Shown here: in pieces, positions 1 through 9,570 of the stretch
Layout: every line of letters begins with the position of its first letter
Numbering within the stretch: position 1 is the stretch's first letter
Assembly: GCF_037811135.1 (NCBI RefSeq)
Contig: NZ_CP149130.1
Location: 988,501-1,052,500, forward strand
DNA length: 64,000 nt
Source: Aeromonas rivipollensis
GTDB lineage: Bacteria > Pseudomonadota > Gammaproteobacteria > Enterobacterales > Aeromonadaceae
Reading direction: 5' to 3'
The notes under the pieces: model-generated
Told to the model about the DNA's origin: nothing
Database searches by the model: none
The model's input: only the letters and a program-made list of their open reading frames with translations
Made by a program: the position numbers and the translations under genes

Positions 1-192
1 GTGGGCACTCCCAGCCCGCTCATGTCGGTAATGGGAGCGTTTTCAGGTGGTTTTTTCCGTTTACCTGAGGGGATCTTGGCGCTGAAGCAGAACTTTCTTT
101 GTTAACCTGGCGGCAACATATAATTTTGTGTCACAAAAAAAGATATCAGCCCTGCCGGGGGCAGACTTGTAATGAGGGCACATGAAGGGGTT
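1..192. other. Non-coding left edge of window
   Basis: I see no credible gene here. A near-perfect inverted repeat (TTTTGTG-T-CACAAAA, 124-138) lies in an AT-rich patch and could be a regulator site or a weak terminator. The stretch is downstream of the chemoreceptor gene, which reads towards it. Confidence 0.5.
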
Positions 193-220
193 GGCCCGGC
201 GCAAACAGGGACGCCGGGCC
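193..220 (-). terminator. Hairpin after the chemoreceptor gene
   Basis: A 9-bp perfect GC stem (GGCCCGGCG/CGCCGGGCC) with a 10-nt loop lies 18 bases past the stop codon of the minus-strand chemoreceptor gene. It is not followed by a clear T-run, so it is a probable but not textbook terminator. Confidence 0.5.
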
Positions 221-237
221 TGATGAGGGCGGGTGAC

Positions 238-2169
238 TCAGGCCTGGCTCAGGATCCGGGGGATCTGCTGGGCCTGGTGGTGGATGTGCTCCGACACCTG
301 CACCGAGAGGCGGCTGCCCTGGCGGGCGTGCTGGCTGATGCGGCCGATGAGGGCGGCGAAGCTGGCCAGCCTGTGCTCCTGGCTCCTGGCGTTGTCGGCC
401 CCCTGCAGGGCGATGACGGCTGTGCTGCGCGCCATCTCCCGCACCGTCTGGGTGGTCTGGCGCAACTGCTCGGCCTGCTGGCGCTGCCCGGCGGCTTCTG
501 CGGTGATGCGGGTCAGCACTGTGGCGAGCTGATCCCCCGCCTGGGTGAGGCTGGCCAGGATCTCGGTGATCTGGCCGAGGGAGCGCTGGGTGTCGGCGGA
601 GAGGTGGCGCACCTCGTCGGCCACGACCGCGAAGCCGCGTCCCTGCTCACCGGCGCGAGCCGCCTCGATGGCGGCGTTGAGCGCCAGCAGGTTGGTCTGC
701 TGGGAGATGTGGCCGATGACGTCGACGATGGCGGTCACATCCTCCACCGAGCGGGTCAGCTGGGCCAGGGCGCCGCTGCTCTCGTCGATGGCGAGGCCGG
801 TCTGGGCGGTGGCCGCCAGCATGCCCCCCACCAGCAGCTCGCTCTGGCTCATGGAGTGTTCGTTGTGCTGGGCGTGCTCCGCTATCTCGGCGGCGACCTG
901 GTGCACCTCGCTGGCGAGCTGATTGAGCTCCTGCATCATGGTGTCGCTCTCATCCACCGCCTGTTCGGTGGTGCGGGTGCTGTGATGGATCTCCTGCACC
1001 TGCTCCACCATCTGCTGCAGGCTGGAGGAGACGCTGGAGAGCTGCCCCGCCTTCTGCTGCTGATCCTGCTGCAGGCGCTGGATCAGGCGGTTGTAGCTCG
1101 CGACTATGTCGGCCAGCTCGTTGCGCTCGCGCCCCGTTGCCAGCAGCTGTGCCTGACCAGTGGCATCGAGCTGCAGGAAGGCCGCCCGCAGTCGTAGCAG
1201 GGGCCTGACCAGCCAGCGACGCTGCACCAGGGCAAACAGCAGGGCGACCACCACCAGGCAGAGCGCCAGGGAGCCGAGTATGGTGGCGAGCTCCCGGTTC
1301 ATGGTCTGACGGGCGGTGGCGAGCCGCTCCCCCAGCTGCTCACCGGCCTGCAGCAGTTGCGTGATGTCCTGCTGCACCATCTGGCGCGCCAGCTGCTGCT
1401 GTTGCAGCGCCTTGCGGCTGCTCTCCAGCTCCTGGGGATAGCGCTTGAGCAGGGAGACCAGCTCGGCTTTGGGCTGCTCCCCCAGCTCCTTGCGCACCGG
1501 CTCTCCCAGGATGAACTCATCGGCGGCGGCCTCCTCGAAGAGATTCAGGCTCGGCAGGGCCGCCAGCGCGTCCGCCTGTTTTTGCAGGGCGGCGAGCTCG
1601 AACTGCAATCCTTCGAGGCGCTTGGCGCTGGCCTGCTCCATGTAGTTCTGACGCTGGTGGGCGAGGGCGGGCAGGGTCGCCAGTATGTCGGCGGCCCCCT
1701 GGCGATAGGCCTCGGCGCTGGCCGGATCCTGATCTGCCCCCTGCAGGCCGTAACGCAGCAGGGCCCGGGCCTGGGTGGTCAGCTCGTTCTCGGCGTTTTG
1801 CAGCAGCCACTGGCTGTTGCCGGAGAGCTTGCCCGCCGCCAGGTAGTCCCCCTCGATGCGCGCCCCCATCTGCTCGAGCCGGGCGTGCAGCGGGCCGGCT
1901 TGCTGCCCGTCCAGCTGCGCCAGCAGCGCGATCGCCTGTTGACGTATCCCCTGGGCCTCGGCCAGGCGCAGGGGATCGCCGCTGCCAAGGTAGTCGCGAA
2001 GGGCCCCCTGCAGGGGGCCGCTCAGTTGTTGTTGCAGGCGCTCCTGCTGGCGCTGGGCCTGTTCGGCTCGATTGAACTGCTGCCAGCCGTGAAACAGGGC
2101 GGCGGCCTGAACGCCGGCCACCAGCAGCAGTACCAGGGAGGAGAGGGAGGCATAATGGGCAATTTTCAC
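238..2169 (-). CDS. Methyl-accepting chemotaxis protein
   Basis: Membrane chemoreceptor that would signal through CheW/CheA to the flagellar motor. The 643-residue protein has a first membrane segment at about residues 8-27, a largely helical Gln-rich periplasmic domain to about 290, a second membrane segment at about 295-316 and a HAMP-like linker. A cytoplasmic signalling coiled coil follows. The conserved hairpin tip is intact at about 488-520, including the [20 protein letters not shown] stretch. The periplasmic domain has no ligand motif I can name, so the ligand is unknown. The C-terminus ends without a CheR-tethering pentapeptide. It is transcribed alone, 60 bases downstream of the DMT exporter gene on the same strand. 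Confidence 0.93.
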   Translation of the reverse strand: MKIAHYASLSSLVLLLVAGVQAAALFHGWQQFNRAEQAQRQQERLQQQLSGPLQGALRDYLGSGDPLRLAEAQGIRQQAIALLAQLDGQQAGPLHARLEQMGARIEGDYLAAGKLSGNSQWLLQNAENELTTQARALLRYGLQGADQDPASAEAYRQGAADILATLPALAHQRQNYMEQASAKRLEGLQFELAALQKQADALAALPSLNLFEEAAADEFILGEPVRKELGEQPKAELVSLLKRYPQELESSRKALQQQQLARQMVQQDITQLLQAGEQLGERLATARQTMNRELATILGSLALCLVVVALLFALVQRRWLVRPLLRLRAAFLQLDATGQAQLLATGRERNELADIVASYNRLIQRLQQDQQQKAGQLSSVSSSLQQMVEQVQEIHHSTRTTEQAVDESDTMMQELNQLASEVHQVAAEIAEHAQHNEHSMSQSELLVGGMLAATAQTGLAIDESSGALAQLTRSVEDVTAIVDVIGHISQQTNLLALNAAIEAARAGEQGRGFAVVADEVRHLSADTQRSLGQITEILASLTQAGDQLATVLTRITAEAAGQRQQAEQLRQTTQTVREMARSTAVIALQGADNARSQEHRLASFAALIGRISQHARQGSRLSVQVSEHIHHQAQQIPRILSQA

Positions 2170-2228
2170 ATCTGAGTCCTGCTTGAACCACGCAATGGGC
2201 GTGAGCTTAAGCAGGGGAGATGGCGTTT

Positions 2229-3119
2229 TTATGACAGCGGTTGCGCCGCTTTGCGGCTCCCGGGCGTCTTCACCAGCAGACCGAGCAGGGCCCCGCCCAT
2301 GATGAGGGCCCCCGCCAGCAGATGGCGCGGGGTGAGCTGCTCACCGTTGAGCCAGACCAGCAGCAGGGTGCTCAGCAAGGGGGTGAGGTAGGCGAGCGCC
2401 CCGATGCGGCGGGGATCCCCGTCCCTCAGCGCCAGATACCAGGTGACGAAGGCGGCCCCCATGGGACCGAGCGCCAGCCCGGCGATGAGCAGCCAGTCTG
2501 CCTGCGGGATCCGGGCGAGGGGCAGCGGCCCCTCCAGCCCCCAGGCGAGCAGCAGGGCCAGGAGTCCCGCGGGCAGGCAGGCGGCCGCGGTGACCACGGC
2601 GGGGGCGGGGGGCAGGCGGCGGGAGAGCACTGAGTAGGCGCCCCAGACGATGGCGGCGCCGAGCGCCAGCAGATAGCCCGGCAGATGGGCCTGCTGCAGT
2701 TGCAGCTTGCCATCGACCATCACCAGCACAGAGCCGGCGAGGCCCAGGACCCCGGCCAGCAGATGATGCAGGCGCAAGGGGTGGCCCGGCAGCAGCAATG
2801 GGGTGAACAAGATGATGCACAGAGGCCAGAGGTAGTTGATGAGGTTTGCCTCCAGCACGGGGGCGTGGCGAAAGCTCATGAACAGCAGCAGGTGATAGAG
2901 CAAGAGGGCTGTGATGGTCACCAGCCAGGTGACGGGGCTGGCGCGCCACTGGCGCCAGAACGGCAGTGTGCCCGCGCCGCAGAAGAAGAGCACCAGCCCT
3001 ACCAGCACCAGGGGCGAGACGCTGGTGATCCGGGAGGTGAGGGCCGCGAGCGAGGCCCACAGCAAGATGGTGAGCAGCGCAAAACCTGTGGACTTGTCCC
3101 ACCAGGAAGAAGCAGACAT
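2229..3119 (-). CDS. DMT-superfamily (EamA) exporter, YddG-like
   Basis: Inner-membrane transporter of about 10 hydrophobic helices with two EamA-type halves. A NYLWP motif about a third of the way in recalls the aromatic amino acid exporter YddG, so efflux of amino acids or related metabolites is a reasonable guess; the substrate cannot be read from sequence. The start was placed at 3119 (MSASSWWDK, 296 residues) because an AAGGAG lies 7-8 bases upstream. A longer frame to 3182 would begin inside the upstream terminator. It follows the sugar-acid operon but is separated from it by a strong terminator, so it is probably expressed independently. Confidence 0.85.
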   Translation of the reverse strand: MSASSWWDKSTGFALLTILLWASLAALTSRITSVSPLVLVGLVLFFCGAGTLPFWRQWRASPVTWLVTITALLLYHLLLFMSFRHAPVLEANLINYLWPLCIILFTPLLLPGHPLRLHHLLAGVLGLAGSVLVMVDGKLQLQQAHLPGYLLALGAAIVWGAYSVLSRRLPPAPAVVTAAACLPAGLLALLLAWGLEGPLPLARIPQADWLLIAGLALGPMGAAFVTWYLALRDGDPRRIGALAYLTPLLSTLLLVWLNGEQLTPRHLLAGALIMGGALLGLLVKTPGSRKAAQPLS

Positions 3120-3142
3120 CCAACACTCCTTTGCAAGATGAA

Positions 3143-3176
3143 TAAAAAAAGAGGGCCAGTCTAGCAGACTGGCCCT
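3143..3176 (-). terminator. Intrinsic terminator of the threonate/erythronate operon
   Basis: A perfect 11-bp stem (AGGGCCAGTCT/AGACTGGCCCT) with a 3-nt loop at 3152-3176. On the minus strand it is followed by a run of T (complement of the A-run at 3143-3150). It lies just after the GntP-family permease gene and closes the operon. Confidence 0.9.
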
Positions 3177-3202
3177 GGTCACACAGCGTTGCCGTGCCGC
3201 CG

Positions 3203-4708
3203 TTATGACTCCCGGCTCGGCACTATGCCGGCCGCCGGGGTCAGGGATTGGCCCCTGACGTACCAGACGATGAGCGCCAGCACCAGCAGCGGCAGCACGG
3301 GGTCGAACCAGGTGCCGCCGGAGCCGAACACCAGGTTCAGCAGGGCGACGCCGGTGCCGCCGATGGCCCAGGCGATGGTGGTGGGGATGGACCAGACGAT
3401 CATCTGCTGCTTGACGTCCGAGATCCCCATCATGCGGTTGACCACCCAGAACAGGCTGTCGTTGAAATAGCCGAAGAAGAGCGACCCCATGGTGGCAGCC
3501 TGGGCGGCCAGCAACATGTTGACCCCGGGGATCTGTGCCAGTATGGGGGCCGAGATGGAGGCCGCCGTCACCATGGCCACTGTGCCGGATCCCTGGATGA
3601 GGCGCACCAGGGTCGCCACTATGAAGGGGATCAGTATGGGGGAGATGGGCAATTGGGCGATCTGCTCGGCCAGTTGCTGGCCCGCGCCGCTGTCGCGCAG
3701 CACGGCACCCAGGGCGCCGCCAGCCCCTGTCACCAGCAGTATGATGCCGGCCGATTGCAGCCCCTCTTCGAGGCGAGCGGCTGTGGCGTGTCTGTCCATG
3801 TGCGGCACCAGGGTATAGACCGCCAGCAGCACGCTGATGGCGAGCGCTATGATGGGGGTGCCGATGAAGTTGACGCCCTGCACCAGGGGGTTCTCCATCA
3901 GGCCGCCCATCCCCTCCAGGGTAGCGAGGGTGGTGAAGATGGCCTTGACGAAGATGAGCACTATGGGCACCAGTATCGGCAGCAGCGACAGGGTCAGGCT
4001 CGGCAGACTCTTGCCCTCCTTCTCCTTGATGTACTGCTCGTAGGTGGACTGCAGCTCATCCGGGGTCTGGGCTGCCTTGGCGCCGAACTCGGGGTACTTC
4101 TTGTCGAGCCACTGGGCGTAGAAGACGATGCCGAGCACGCAGGGGATGGCCAGCGCCATGCCCATCAGCAGCATGGCGCCGATGTCCACGCCAAACAGAC
4201 CGGCGACGCCGAGGGGCCCCGGGGTCGGCGGCACCGTATGGTGGGTCACCACCAGGCCCCCCGCCAGGGCGACCCCCAGGGTCAGGATGGAGCGCTTGCC
4301 GCTTTTTGCCAGCGCCTTGGCCACCGGATAGAGGATGACGAAGGCGGAATCCACGAAGATGGGGATGCTGACGATGTAGCCGGTAATGGCCAGGGCCCAC
4401 TCTTCACGGCGCTTGCCGAGCCACTTGATGAAGCTGTAGGCGATCTGCTCTGCGGCCCCCGACACCTCCAGCAGGCGGCCCATCATGACCCCGAGGCCGA
4501 TGACGATGCCGATGCTGCCGAGGGTGGAGCCAAAGCCCTGGGTGATGACGGTGAGGGTCTTGTCTATGGTCATGCCGCCGGTGATGCCGGCGATGCAGGC
4601 CGCCGCCAGCATGGCGATCAGGGCGTGCACCCGGGTGCGGACCACCAGGAATACCAGTACGAAGACGGCGATGACCAGGCCGATGATGGGGGTAGGGATG
4701 TCGCTCAT
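3203..4708 (-). CDS. GntP-family sugar-acid permease (YgbN-like)
   Basis: Polytopic inner-membrane transporter of 501 residues, the usual size for the gluconate:H+ symporter family. It is hydrophobic throughout. The family-typical HHTVPPTPGPLG stretch lies at about residues 155-166, and another conserved GSGTVAMVTA stretch near 370. As the last gene of a tetronate catabolic operon, it most likely imports L-threonate and/or D-erythronate. Its ATG overlaps the stop of denD by 4 bases and has a GGAGG ribosome-binding site, indicating translational coupling. The E. coli counterpart by gene order is ygbN. Confidence 0.92.
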   Translation of the reverse strand: MSDIPTPIIGLVIAVFVLVFLVVRTRVHALIAMLAAACIAGITGGMTIDKTLTVITQGFGSTLGSIGIVIGLGVMMGRLLEVSGAAEQIAYSFIKWLGKRREEWALAITGYIVSIPIFVDSAFVILYPVAKALAKSGKRSILTLGVALAGGLVVTHHTVPPTPGPLGVAGLFGVDIGAMLLMGMALAIPCVLGIVFYAQWLDKKYPEFGAKAAQTPDELQSTYEQYIKEKEGKSLPSLTLSLLPILVPIVLIFVKAIFTTLATLEGMGGLMENPLVQGVNFIGTPIIALAISVLLAVYTLVPHMDRHATAARLEEGLQSAGIILLVTGAGGALGAVLRDSGAGQQLAEQIAQLPISPILIPFIVATLVRLIQGSGTVAMVTAASISAPILAQIPGVNMLLAAQAATMGSLFFGYFNDSLFWVVNRMMGISDVKQQMIVWSIPTTIAWAIGGTGVALLNLVFGSGGTWFDPVLPLLVLALIVWYVRGQSLTPAAGIVPSRES

Positions 4709-5655
4709 GATGCCTCCTGCATGTCATGGGTGATGAAACTGTCGATGATGTCGGCAAAGGTCCTGTCTGCCACGAAGCCGAGGGCGCTGGCGCGCTGGTT
4801 GTCGATGCGCCCCGGCCAGCTCGCGACTATGCGCTCGACGGCCGGGTCGGCGGCAAACTGCACCCTATCCAGAGCCCCCTGACCACCGGCCCTGGCGAGG
4901 GTCTCCAGCATCTCGCCGACGGTGACGCTGATGCCGGGCAGGTTGACGCTGCGCCAGTCGCCGGTGGCGGGGAGCCTGGCCGCCAGCAGGAAGTTCGCGA
5001 CCACTGTGGCGGGGCTCGAGAGCCAGAGGCGCAGTTCCGGGCTCACCGGGCAGATGGCGCTCTCACCCTGCAGCGGCTCGCGGATGATGCTGCTGACGAA
5101 CGACGAGGCCGCCCGGTTCGGTTTGCCCGGCCGCACGCAGATGGTGGGCAGGCGCAGCACCAGGCCATCCACATAGCCCTTGCGGCTGTAGTCGTTGACC
5201 AAGAGCTCCCCCATGGCCTTCTGGGCGCCGTAGGAGGAGGTCGGGGTCAGCGCAGTGCCGTCGTCCACCAGGGCGGGCAGGGAGCCGCCGTAGACCGCCA
5301 GCGAGCTGGTGAAGATGAAACGGATGCCGGCTCTGGTGTGGCGGCAGGCCTCCAGCAGGGTGCGGGTGGTGTCCAGGTTGACCTTCCAGCCGAGATCGAA
5401 GTCCTGCTCCGCATGGCTGCTGACGATGGCCGCCAGGTGGTAGACCACGGCGGTCCGCTCGCTGATGAGGGACTCGGCGACACCGGCTTCGGTGAGGTCG
5501 GCCTGCAGGCAGCGCACTCTGGTATCGGCGATGGGGGCCTGGGGCAGCTGAATATCCACCAGCAGCAGCTCGGTGAAGGGTTGTGTGCTCTGCAGCAGGG
5601 CCCGGGCCAGTTTCTGGCCCAGGAAGCCACCGCCGCCGGTGATGATGATCTGCAT
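4705..5655 (-). CDS. denD: D-erythronate dehydrogenase-like SDR/epimerase-family protein
   Basis: NAD-dependent short-chain dehydrogenase of the extended epimerase type. The Rossmann motif GGGGFLGQ is at the very N-terminus and the catalytic Tyr-Lys pair appears as YGAQK in the middle. In the characterised tetronate pathway (DenD of Cupriavidus) this family oxidises D-erythronate to 2-oxo-tetronate, which OtnI isomerises to the 3-oxo form. I chose the start at 5655 (MQIIITG, 316 residues) because the glycine motif begins there and a GAGG precedes it; a start at 5679 would add eight residues. E. coli ygbI-N lacks this gene, so this operon has a second entry point. Confidence 0.85.
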   Translation of the reverse strand: MQIIITGGGGFLGQKLARALLQSTQPFTELLLVDIQLPQAPIADTRVRCLQADLTEAGVAESLISERTAVVYHLAAIVSSHAEQDFDLGWKVNLDTTRTLLEACRHTRAGIRFIFTSSLAVYGGSLPALVDDGTALTPTSSYGAQKAMGELLVNDYSRKGYVDGLVLRLPTICVRPGKPNRAASSFVSSIIREPLQGESAICPVSPELRLWLSSPATVVANFLLAARLPATGDWRSVNLPGISVTVGEMLETLARAGGQGALDRVQFAADPAVERIVASWPGRIDNQRASALGFVADRTFADIIDSFITHDMQEAS

Positions 5656-5698
5656 CTCGTTATCCTCAGACTCGTTCATGTGTAGGGTGTCGTCGTTG

Positions 5699-6472
5699 TT
5701 ATTGTTGTGTGAGCCAGCCCAACCCTTCCCGGGTGCCGGCTCTGGGGTTGTATTCGCAGCCTATCCAGTCGTGGTAGCCCGCCTGCGCCAGCACCTTGAA
5801 CAGGTGTGGGTAGGCTATTTCCCCCTCGTCCGGCTCGTGGCGATCCGGTACCGAGGCGATCTGGACGTGGCCTATGGCCTGGCCCAGCTTGCCGATGAGG
5901 CGGGTGAGATCCCCGTCCATGATCTGGGCGTGGTAGAGGTCGAGCTGCACCCCCACGTTGGGTCTGTCTATCTCCTGCACCAGGGCCAGGGCGTCGAGCT
6001 GGTGGGCCAGGAAGTAGCCGGGCACATCTCTATCGTTGAGCGGCTCGAGCAGCACCCTGATACCGTCCGCAGCCAGGAAGTCGGCGGCGAAGCGGATGTT
6101 GTCGATCAGGGTCTGGCGGTGGGCCGAGAGGCTGTAAGCGGGGTCCACTATGCCGCTCATGGCGTGCACCTTGGTGCAGCCGAGCGCCAGGGCGTAGTCA
6201 CGCACGGTTGGCAGGTGGGCGCGAAACTCCGCCTCCCGCCCCGGGATGGCGGCCATGCCGCGCTCCCCCGCGCCCCAGTTGCCCGGTGGCATGTTGAACA
6301 GGGCCTGGGAGAGCCCCTGCTCGCGCAAGCGGCGGCCCAGCTCGGCGGCCGGCCACTCGTAGGGGAAGAGGAACTCCACCGCCTCGAAGCCTGCCTCGCG
6401 GGCGGCGGCAAAGCGCTCCAGGAACGGCACCTCGGTAAACAGCATGGTGAGATTGGCGGCAAACTTGCTCAT
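5699..6472 (-). CDS. otnI: 2-oxo-tetronate isomerase
   Basis: A 257-residue TIM-barrel protein of the hydroxypyruvate isomerase/xylose isomerase-like family, equivalent in order and length to E. coli YgbM. It would interconvert 2-oxo- and 3-oxo-tetronate, connecting the DenD product to the kinase OtnK. The N-terminus (MSKFAANLTMLF) and the metal-ligand-type acidic and histidine residues spread through the barrel fit the family. It lies 44 bases upstream of denD and 61 bases downstream of otnC, inside the same operon. Confidence 0.9.
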   Translation of the reverse strand: MSKFAANLTMLFTEVPFLERFAAAREAGFEAVEFLFPYEWPAAELGRRLREQGLSQALFNMPPGNWGAGERGMAAIPGREAEFRAHLPTVRDYALALGCTKVHAMSGIVDPAYSLSAHRQTLIDNIRFAADFLAADGIRVLLEPLNDRDVPGYFLAHQLDALALVQEIDRPNVGVQLDLYHAQIMDGDLTRLIGKLGQAIGHVQIASVPDRHEPDEGEIAYPHLFKVLAQAGYHDWIGCEYNPRAGTREGLGWLTQQ

Positions 6473-6533
6473 AGCGTGATGCTCCTCAATGCGTTGTGCT
6501 TGTATCGGGTTAGAAGGGCGGACCAGAGTTGGC

Positions 6534-7166
6534 TCATGGTTTCATCCTCCTCAATTCATCGATCTCGGGTTCACTCAGGTAGCGGATGGACTGGCCATGG
6601 AGCATCAGTGCCAGGCGCGCCGTCTCCTCCAGCTCCTCCATGTTGTTGACCGCATCCACCAGATCCTTGCCCGTCACCACGGGACCGTGGTTGGCCAGCA
6701 GGAAGGCGTTGCCCTCGGGGGCGCGGCGCCCCAGCTCCTCGGCGATGCGGGCATCCCCCGGCTTGTAGTAGGGGATGAGCGGCAACTGGCCGACCCGCAT
6801 CACGTAGTAGGGGGTGAAGGGGCGGATGACGTTGGCCGGATCCAGCCCCTCCAGGCAGGAGAGGGCGGTCAGGTGGGTGCAGTGCAGGTGCACCACGGCC
6901 CGGCAGTTTGGATTGTTGTGGTAGATGGCGAGGTGGAAGGCCACCTCCTTGGAGGGGCGATCCCCCCCCAGGTGCTCCCCCTGCAGGTTGACATGAGAGA
7001 GCCTGTCGGCGCTCAGACGTCCCAGGCAGGAGCCGGTGGGGGTGGCGATCAGGGTGCCGTCAGGCAGCAGGGCGGAGAGGTTGCCGGCGCCTCCTGTGGC
7101 ATAACCGCGCTGGAAGAGGGAGGCCCCCAGCATCACCATGGTGTCGCGCAGTGACTGTTCAGTCAT
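6534..7166 (-). CDS. otnC: 3-oxo-tetronate 4-phosphate decarboxylase (class II aldolase family)
   Basis: Class II aldolase/adducin-fold enzyme of 210 residues, corresponding to E. coli YgbL. It would decarboxylate 3-oxo-tetronate 4-phosphate to dihydroxyacetone phosphate. The zinc-binding HLHCTH motif is present, along with the early GGAGNLS segment typical of the fold. The start at 7166 (MTEQSLRD) overlaps the end of otnK by 8 bases, as expected for coupled translation. An in-frame extension to 7574 is antisense-type noise inside otnK and was discarded. Confidence 0.92.
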   Translation of the reverse strand: MTEQSLRDTMVMLGASLFQRGYATGGAGNLSALLPDGTLIATPTGSCLGRLSADRLSHVNLQGEHLGGDRPSKEVAFHLAIYHNNPNCRAVVHLHCTHLTALSCLEGLDPANVIRPFTPYYVMRVGQLPLIPYYKPGDARIAEELGRRAPEGNAFLLANHGPVVTGKDLVDAVNNMEELEETARLALMLHGQSIRYLSEPEIDELRRMKP

Positions 7167-8409
7167 GGAAGTACTCCTGAGCCTGGTCGAAGAAGTCGTC
7201 GCTCCCGAAATTGCCGGACTTGAGGGCCAGCGACAGGGGGGCGTCGAGGGCCCGCACCCAGGGCACACCGGGGGCGATTTGCGGGCCAATGTGGAACGCC
7301 TTGACGCCGAGGGCCTGGGTGACCCGGCTCGAGGTCTCGCCACCGGCGATGATGAAACGGTCGACACCGGCGCCTTGCAGCAGTTGGGCGAGGCGGGCAA
7401 AGCAGTGTTCCACCGCGTCGCTGGCCGCCTGCTGGCCGTGGGTTTCCTGAATGCGGGCCAGCTCAACCGGGCTGGTGGTGGCGTAGACCAGCGGCGCCGG
7501 GGTCCGGGGCTGGTCCAGTACCCAGCGCGCCAGCTCGGCCGGGTAGTCGGCCTCTTCGAGGCAGCGCACCACATCCAGCGCCAGGGCAGGGGCGTGCTGG
7601 CGATAGCGGGCCACCTGACGGTTGGTCATCTCGGAGCAGGAGCCCGACAGCACCGCGGCGTGGGTGCCTCTGGGCCAGCCCGCCTCGCGGGCACCCTGCA
7701 GATCGCCACTGCCAAGCTGACGGGCCAGGCCGATAGCGAGGCCGGATCCGCCGGTCACCAGGGGCATGTCGAGGGCTGCGATGGCGATGTCCAGCAGGTG
7801 CTGCTCGGTCAGTGTGTCGACCACGGCGTAGCGCACGCCGTCCTTTGCAAGTTGCTCGAAGGCCCCTGCAATGGCGGCTGCCCCCTTGTCTATGGTGGAG
7901 AAGGGCACCAGTCCGGCGCAGCCCTGGGCCTGTCCCTCCATCAGCCGCAGCAGGTTGCTGTCGGTCATCGGAGTGATGGGGTGGTGGCGCATGCCGGACT
8001 CGGCCAGCGGCTGGGCGCCGACGAAGAGGTTGCCCTGATAGACGGTGCGACCGTTCACCGGCAGGGCCGGGCAGATCAGGGTGAAGTTCTGGCCAAGCGC
8101 CGCCAGCAGGGCGTCGGTGACGGGGCCGATATTGCCCGCCGCCGTGCTGTCGAAGGTGGAGCAGTACTTCTGGTAGATGCGTGGGCAGCCGCGGGCCTTG
8201 AGCCAGTCGAGGGCCGCCAGGGAGTCGCGCACCGCTTCGCCCGCGGGGCAGGAGCGGCTCTTGAGACTGATCACCACGGCGTCGACCCCGGTCAGATCCG
8301 CCTCAGCCGGGATGCCGGCAAACTGGATGGTGGAGAGGCCGTTCTCCACCAGGAAACCGGCGATGTCGGTGGCGCCGGTGAAGTCGTCTGCGATGACACC
8401 GAGTTTCAT
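7159..8409 (-). CDS. otnK: 3-oxo-tetronate kinase
   Basis: DUF1537-family four-carbon acid sugar kinase of 416 residues, the E. coli YgbK counterpart. It begins MKLGVIADDFTGATDIAGF, the hallmark N-terminal substrate-binding motif of the family, and the C-terminal half has the nucleotide-binding glycine-rich segment (IIAGGETSS). It would phosphorylate 3-oxo-tetronate at C4 for OtnC. The gene overlaps ltnD by 4 bases upstream and otnC by 8 bases downstream. Confidence 0.94.
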   Translation of the reverse strand: MKLGVIADDFTGATDIAGFLVENGLSTIQFAGIPAEADLTGVDAVVISLKSRSCPAGEAVRDSLAALDWLKARGCPRIYQKYCSTFDSTAAGNIGPVTDALLAALGQNFTLICPALPVNGRTVYQGNLFVGAQPLAESGMRHHPITPMTDSNLLRLMEGQAQGCAGLVPFSTIDKGAAAIAGAFEQLAKDGVRYAVVDTLTEQHLLDIAIAALDMPLVTGGSGLAIGLARQLGSGDLQGAREAGWPRGTHAAVLSGSCSEMTNRQVARYRQHAPALALDVVRCLEEADYPAELARWVLDQPRTPAPLVYATTSPVELARIQETHGQQAASDAVEHCFARLAQLLQGAGVDRFIIAGGETSSRVTQALGVKAFHIGPQIAPGVPWVRALDAPLSLALKSGNFGSDDFFDQAQEYFHD

Positions 8410-9314
8410 AGCAGTTCCTCCTGACCCGGCAGCTGGATGCCGGAGAAGATCTTGATGACGGCGCTGTCATCTTCCTGGCCGTGCCCTGCGTTGCTGGCGC
8501 CGAGGAACATGTTGAGGGCAGTGCTCGCCAGCGGCAGCGGGAAGCGCAGCGCCTTGGCGGTGTCAGCCACCAGGGTGAGATCCTTGACGAAGATGTCCAC
8601 CGCGGAGCGGGCCTGGTAGTCACCGGCGAGCACCCGGGGCATGCGGTTTTCAAACATCCAGGAGTTGCCGGCGGCATGGGTGACCACGTCATACATGAGA
8701 TCCAGGGACACGCCGGCCCGGCTGGCCAGGGCCATGGCCTCGGCGGCCACCGCTATGTGCACCCCGGCCAGCAGCTGGTGGATGATCTTGACCGTGCTGC
8801 CCTGGCCCGGCTCGCTGCCGACCCGGTAGAGCTTGCCGGCCACCGCATCCAGCACAGGGGCCAGCTTGTCGAAGGCGGCGTCTGAGCCTGCGGCCATCAC
8901 AGTCATCTCCCCCGCGTCGGCCTTGATGGCGCCACCGGAGACAGGGGCATCCAGCATCGGCAGCCCGAGCTGTACCAGCTCGGCGGCCAGGGAACTCGCC
9001 TCTTCGGCCGCTATGGTGGAAGAGACCATGATGGCGGTGCCCGGTTTGAGGTGGCGGGCCAACCCCTCTTCGCCGAGCAGGATGCGGCGCACCTGAACGG
9101 CGTTGACCACCAGCAGCAGCACGGCATCCAGGGTCTCTGCCAGAGGTCTGGCATCGGCCATGACGGCGGCGGCACCGGCCTGTTGCAGCTGGTTGCGGGC
9201 CTGCTCGCTGAGATCTATGCCGTAGGTGGTGAGCCCGGCCCGCAGGCAGGAGCGGGCGGCGCCCATGCCCATGGCGCCCAGGCCGATGACCGCAACATGA
9301 TAGGAAGTGCTCAT
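8406..9314 (-). CDS. ltnD: L-threonate dehydrogenase
   Basis: Beta-hydroxyacid dehydrogenase of 302 residues, equivalent to E. coli YgbJ. It has the N-terminal Rossmann motif GLGAMGMG, the substrate-binding DAPVSGG segment and the catalytic lysine in GSTVKIIHQLL. The expected reaction is L-threonate to 2-oxo-tetronate with NAD. It is the first gene of the minus-strand operon, with GAGGAATCACGAG before its ATG, and is divergent from the regulator gene. Confidence 0.93.
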   Translation of the reverse strand: MSTSYHVAVIGLGAMGMGAARSCLRAGLTTYGIDLSEQARNQLQQAGAAAVMADARPLAETLDAVLLLVVNAVQVRRILLGEEGLARHLKPGTAIMVSSTIAAEEASSLAAELVQLGLPMLDAPVSGGAIKADAGEMTVMAAGSDAAFDKLAPVLDAVAGKLYRVGSEPGQGSTVKIIHQLLAGVHIAVAAEAMALASRAGVSLDLMYDVVTHAAGNSWMFENRMPRVLAGDYQARSAVDIFVKDLTLVADTAKALRFPLPLASTALNMFLGASNAGHGQEDDSAVIKIFSGIQLPGQEELL

Positions 9315-9570
9315 CTCGTGATTCCTCGATAACGACTGATGAGCCGATAGTAGAGGCTTGTGGCGGTGAAATATCAGGCAGGTGTCACAAAAAATAACTT
9401 AAGTTGTGTTAATTTTTGTTATTTATGAGAATTGAGATTCTTTTGAATCAAATATTGATGCTTTTTATGTGAATAAATGTGATTTGTGAGCCCCTTCGAG
9501 GTTATTTATCATTTTTTCCCAGGTCGCTGGGGTAGAATGGCGCCTTCCCTTCCCCGAGGTGAGAGGCAAG
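9315..9570. promoter_or_regulatory. Divergent promoter/operator region of the tetronate operon
   Basis: AT-rich 256-base gap between ltnD and its divergent DeoR-family regulator. It contains a perfect 10-bp palindrome AACTTAAGTT (9396-9405), an inverted pair AATAAC/GTTATT (9393-9398, 9418-9423) and GATTC-tttt-GAATC (9436-9449). These are candidate operators for the regulator; which one is bound cannot be settled by eye. Confidence 0.6.

Noticed and set aside
172-1197. Plus-strand ORF of 341 codons opposite the chemoreceptor
   Set aside because: Leu/Gly-rich shadow of a well-supported MCP signalling domain.
3248-4882. Long plus-strand ORF (544 codons) opposite the permease and denD genes
   Set aside because: Antisense shadow of GC-rich coding sequence: Asp/Gly/His/Gln-rich composition, no motif, no ribosome-binding site.
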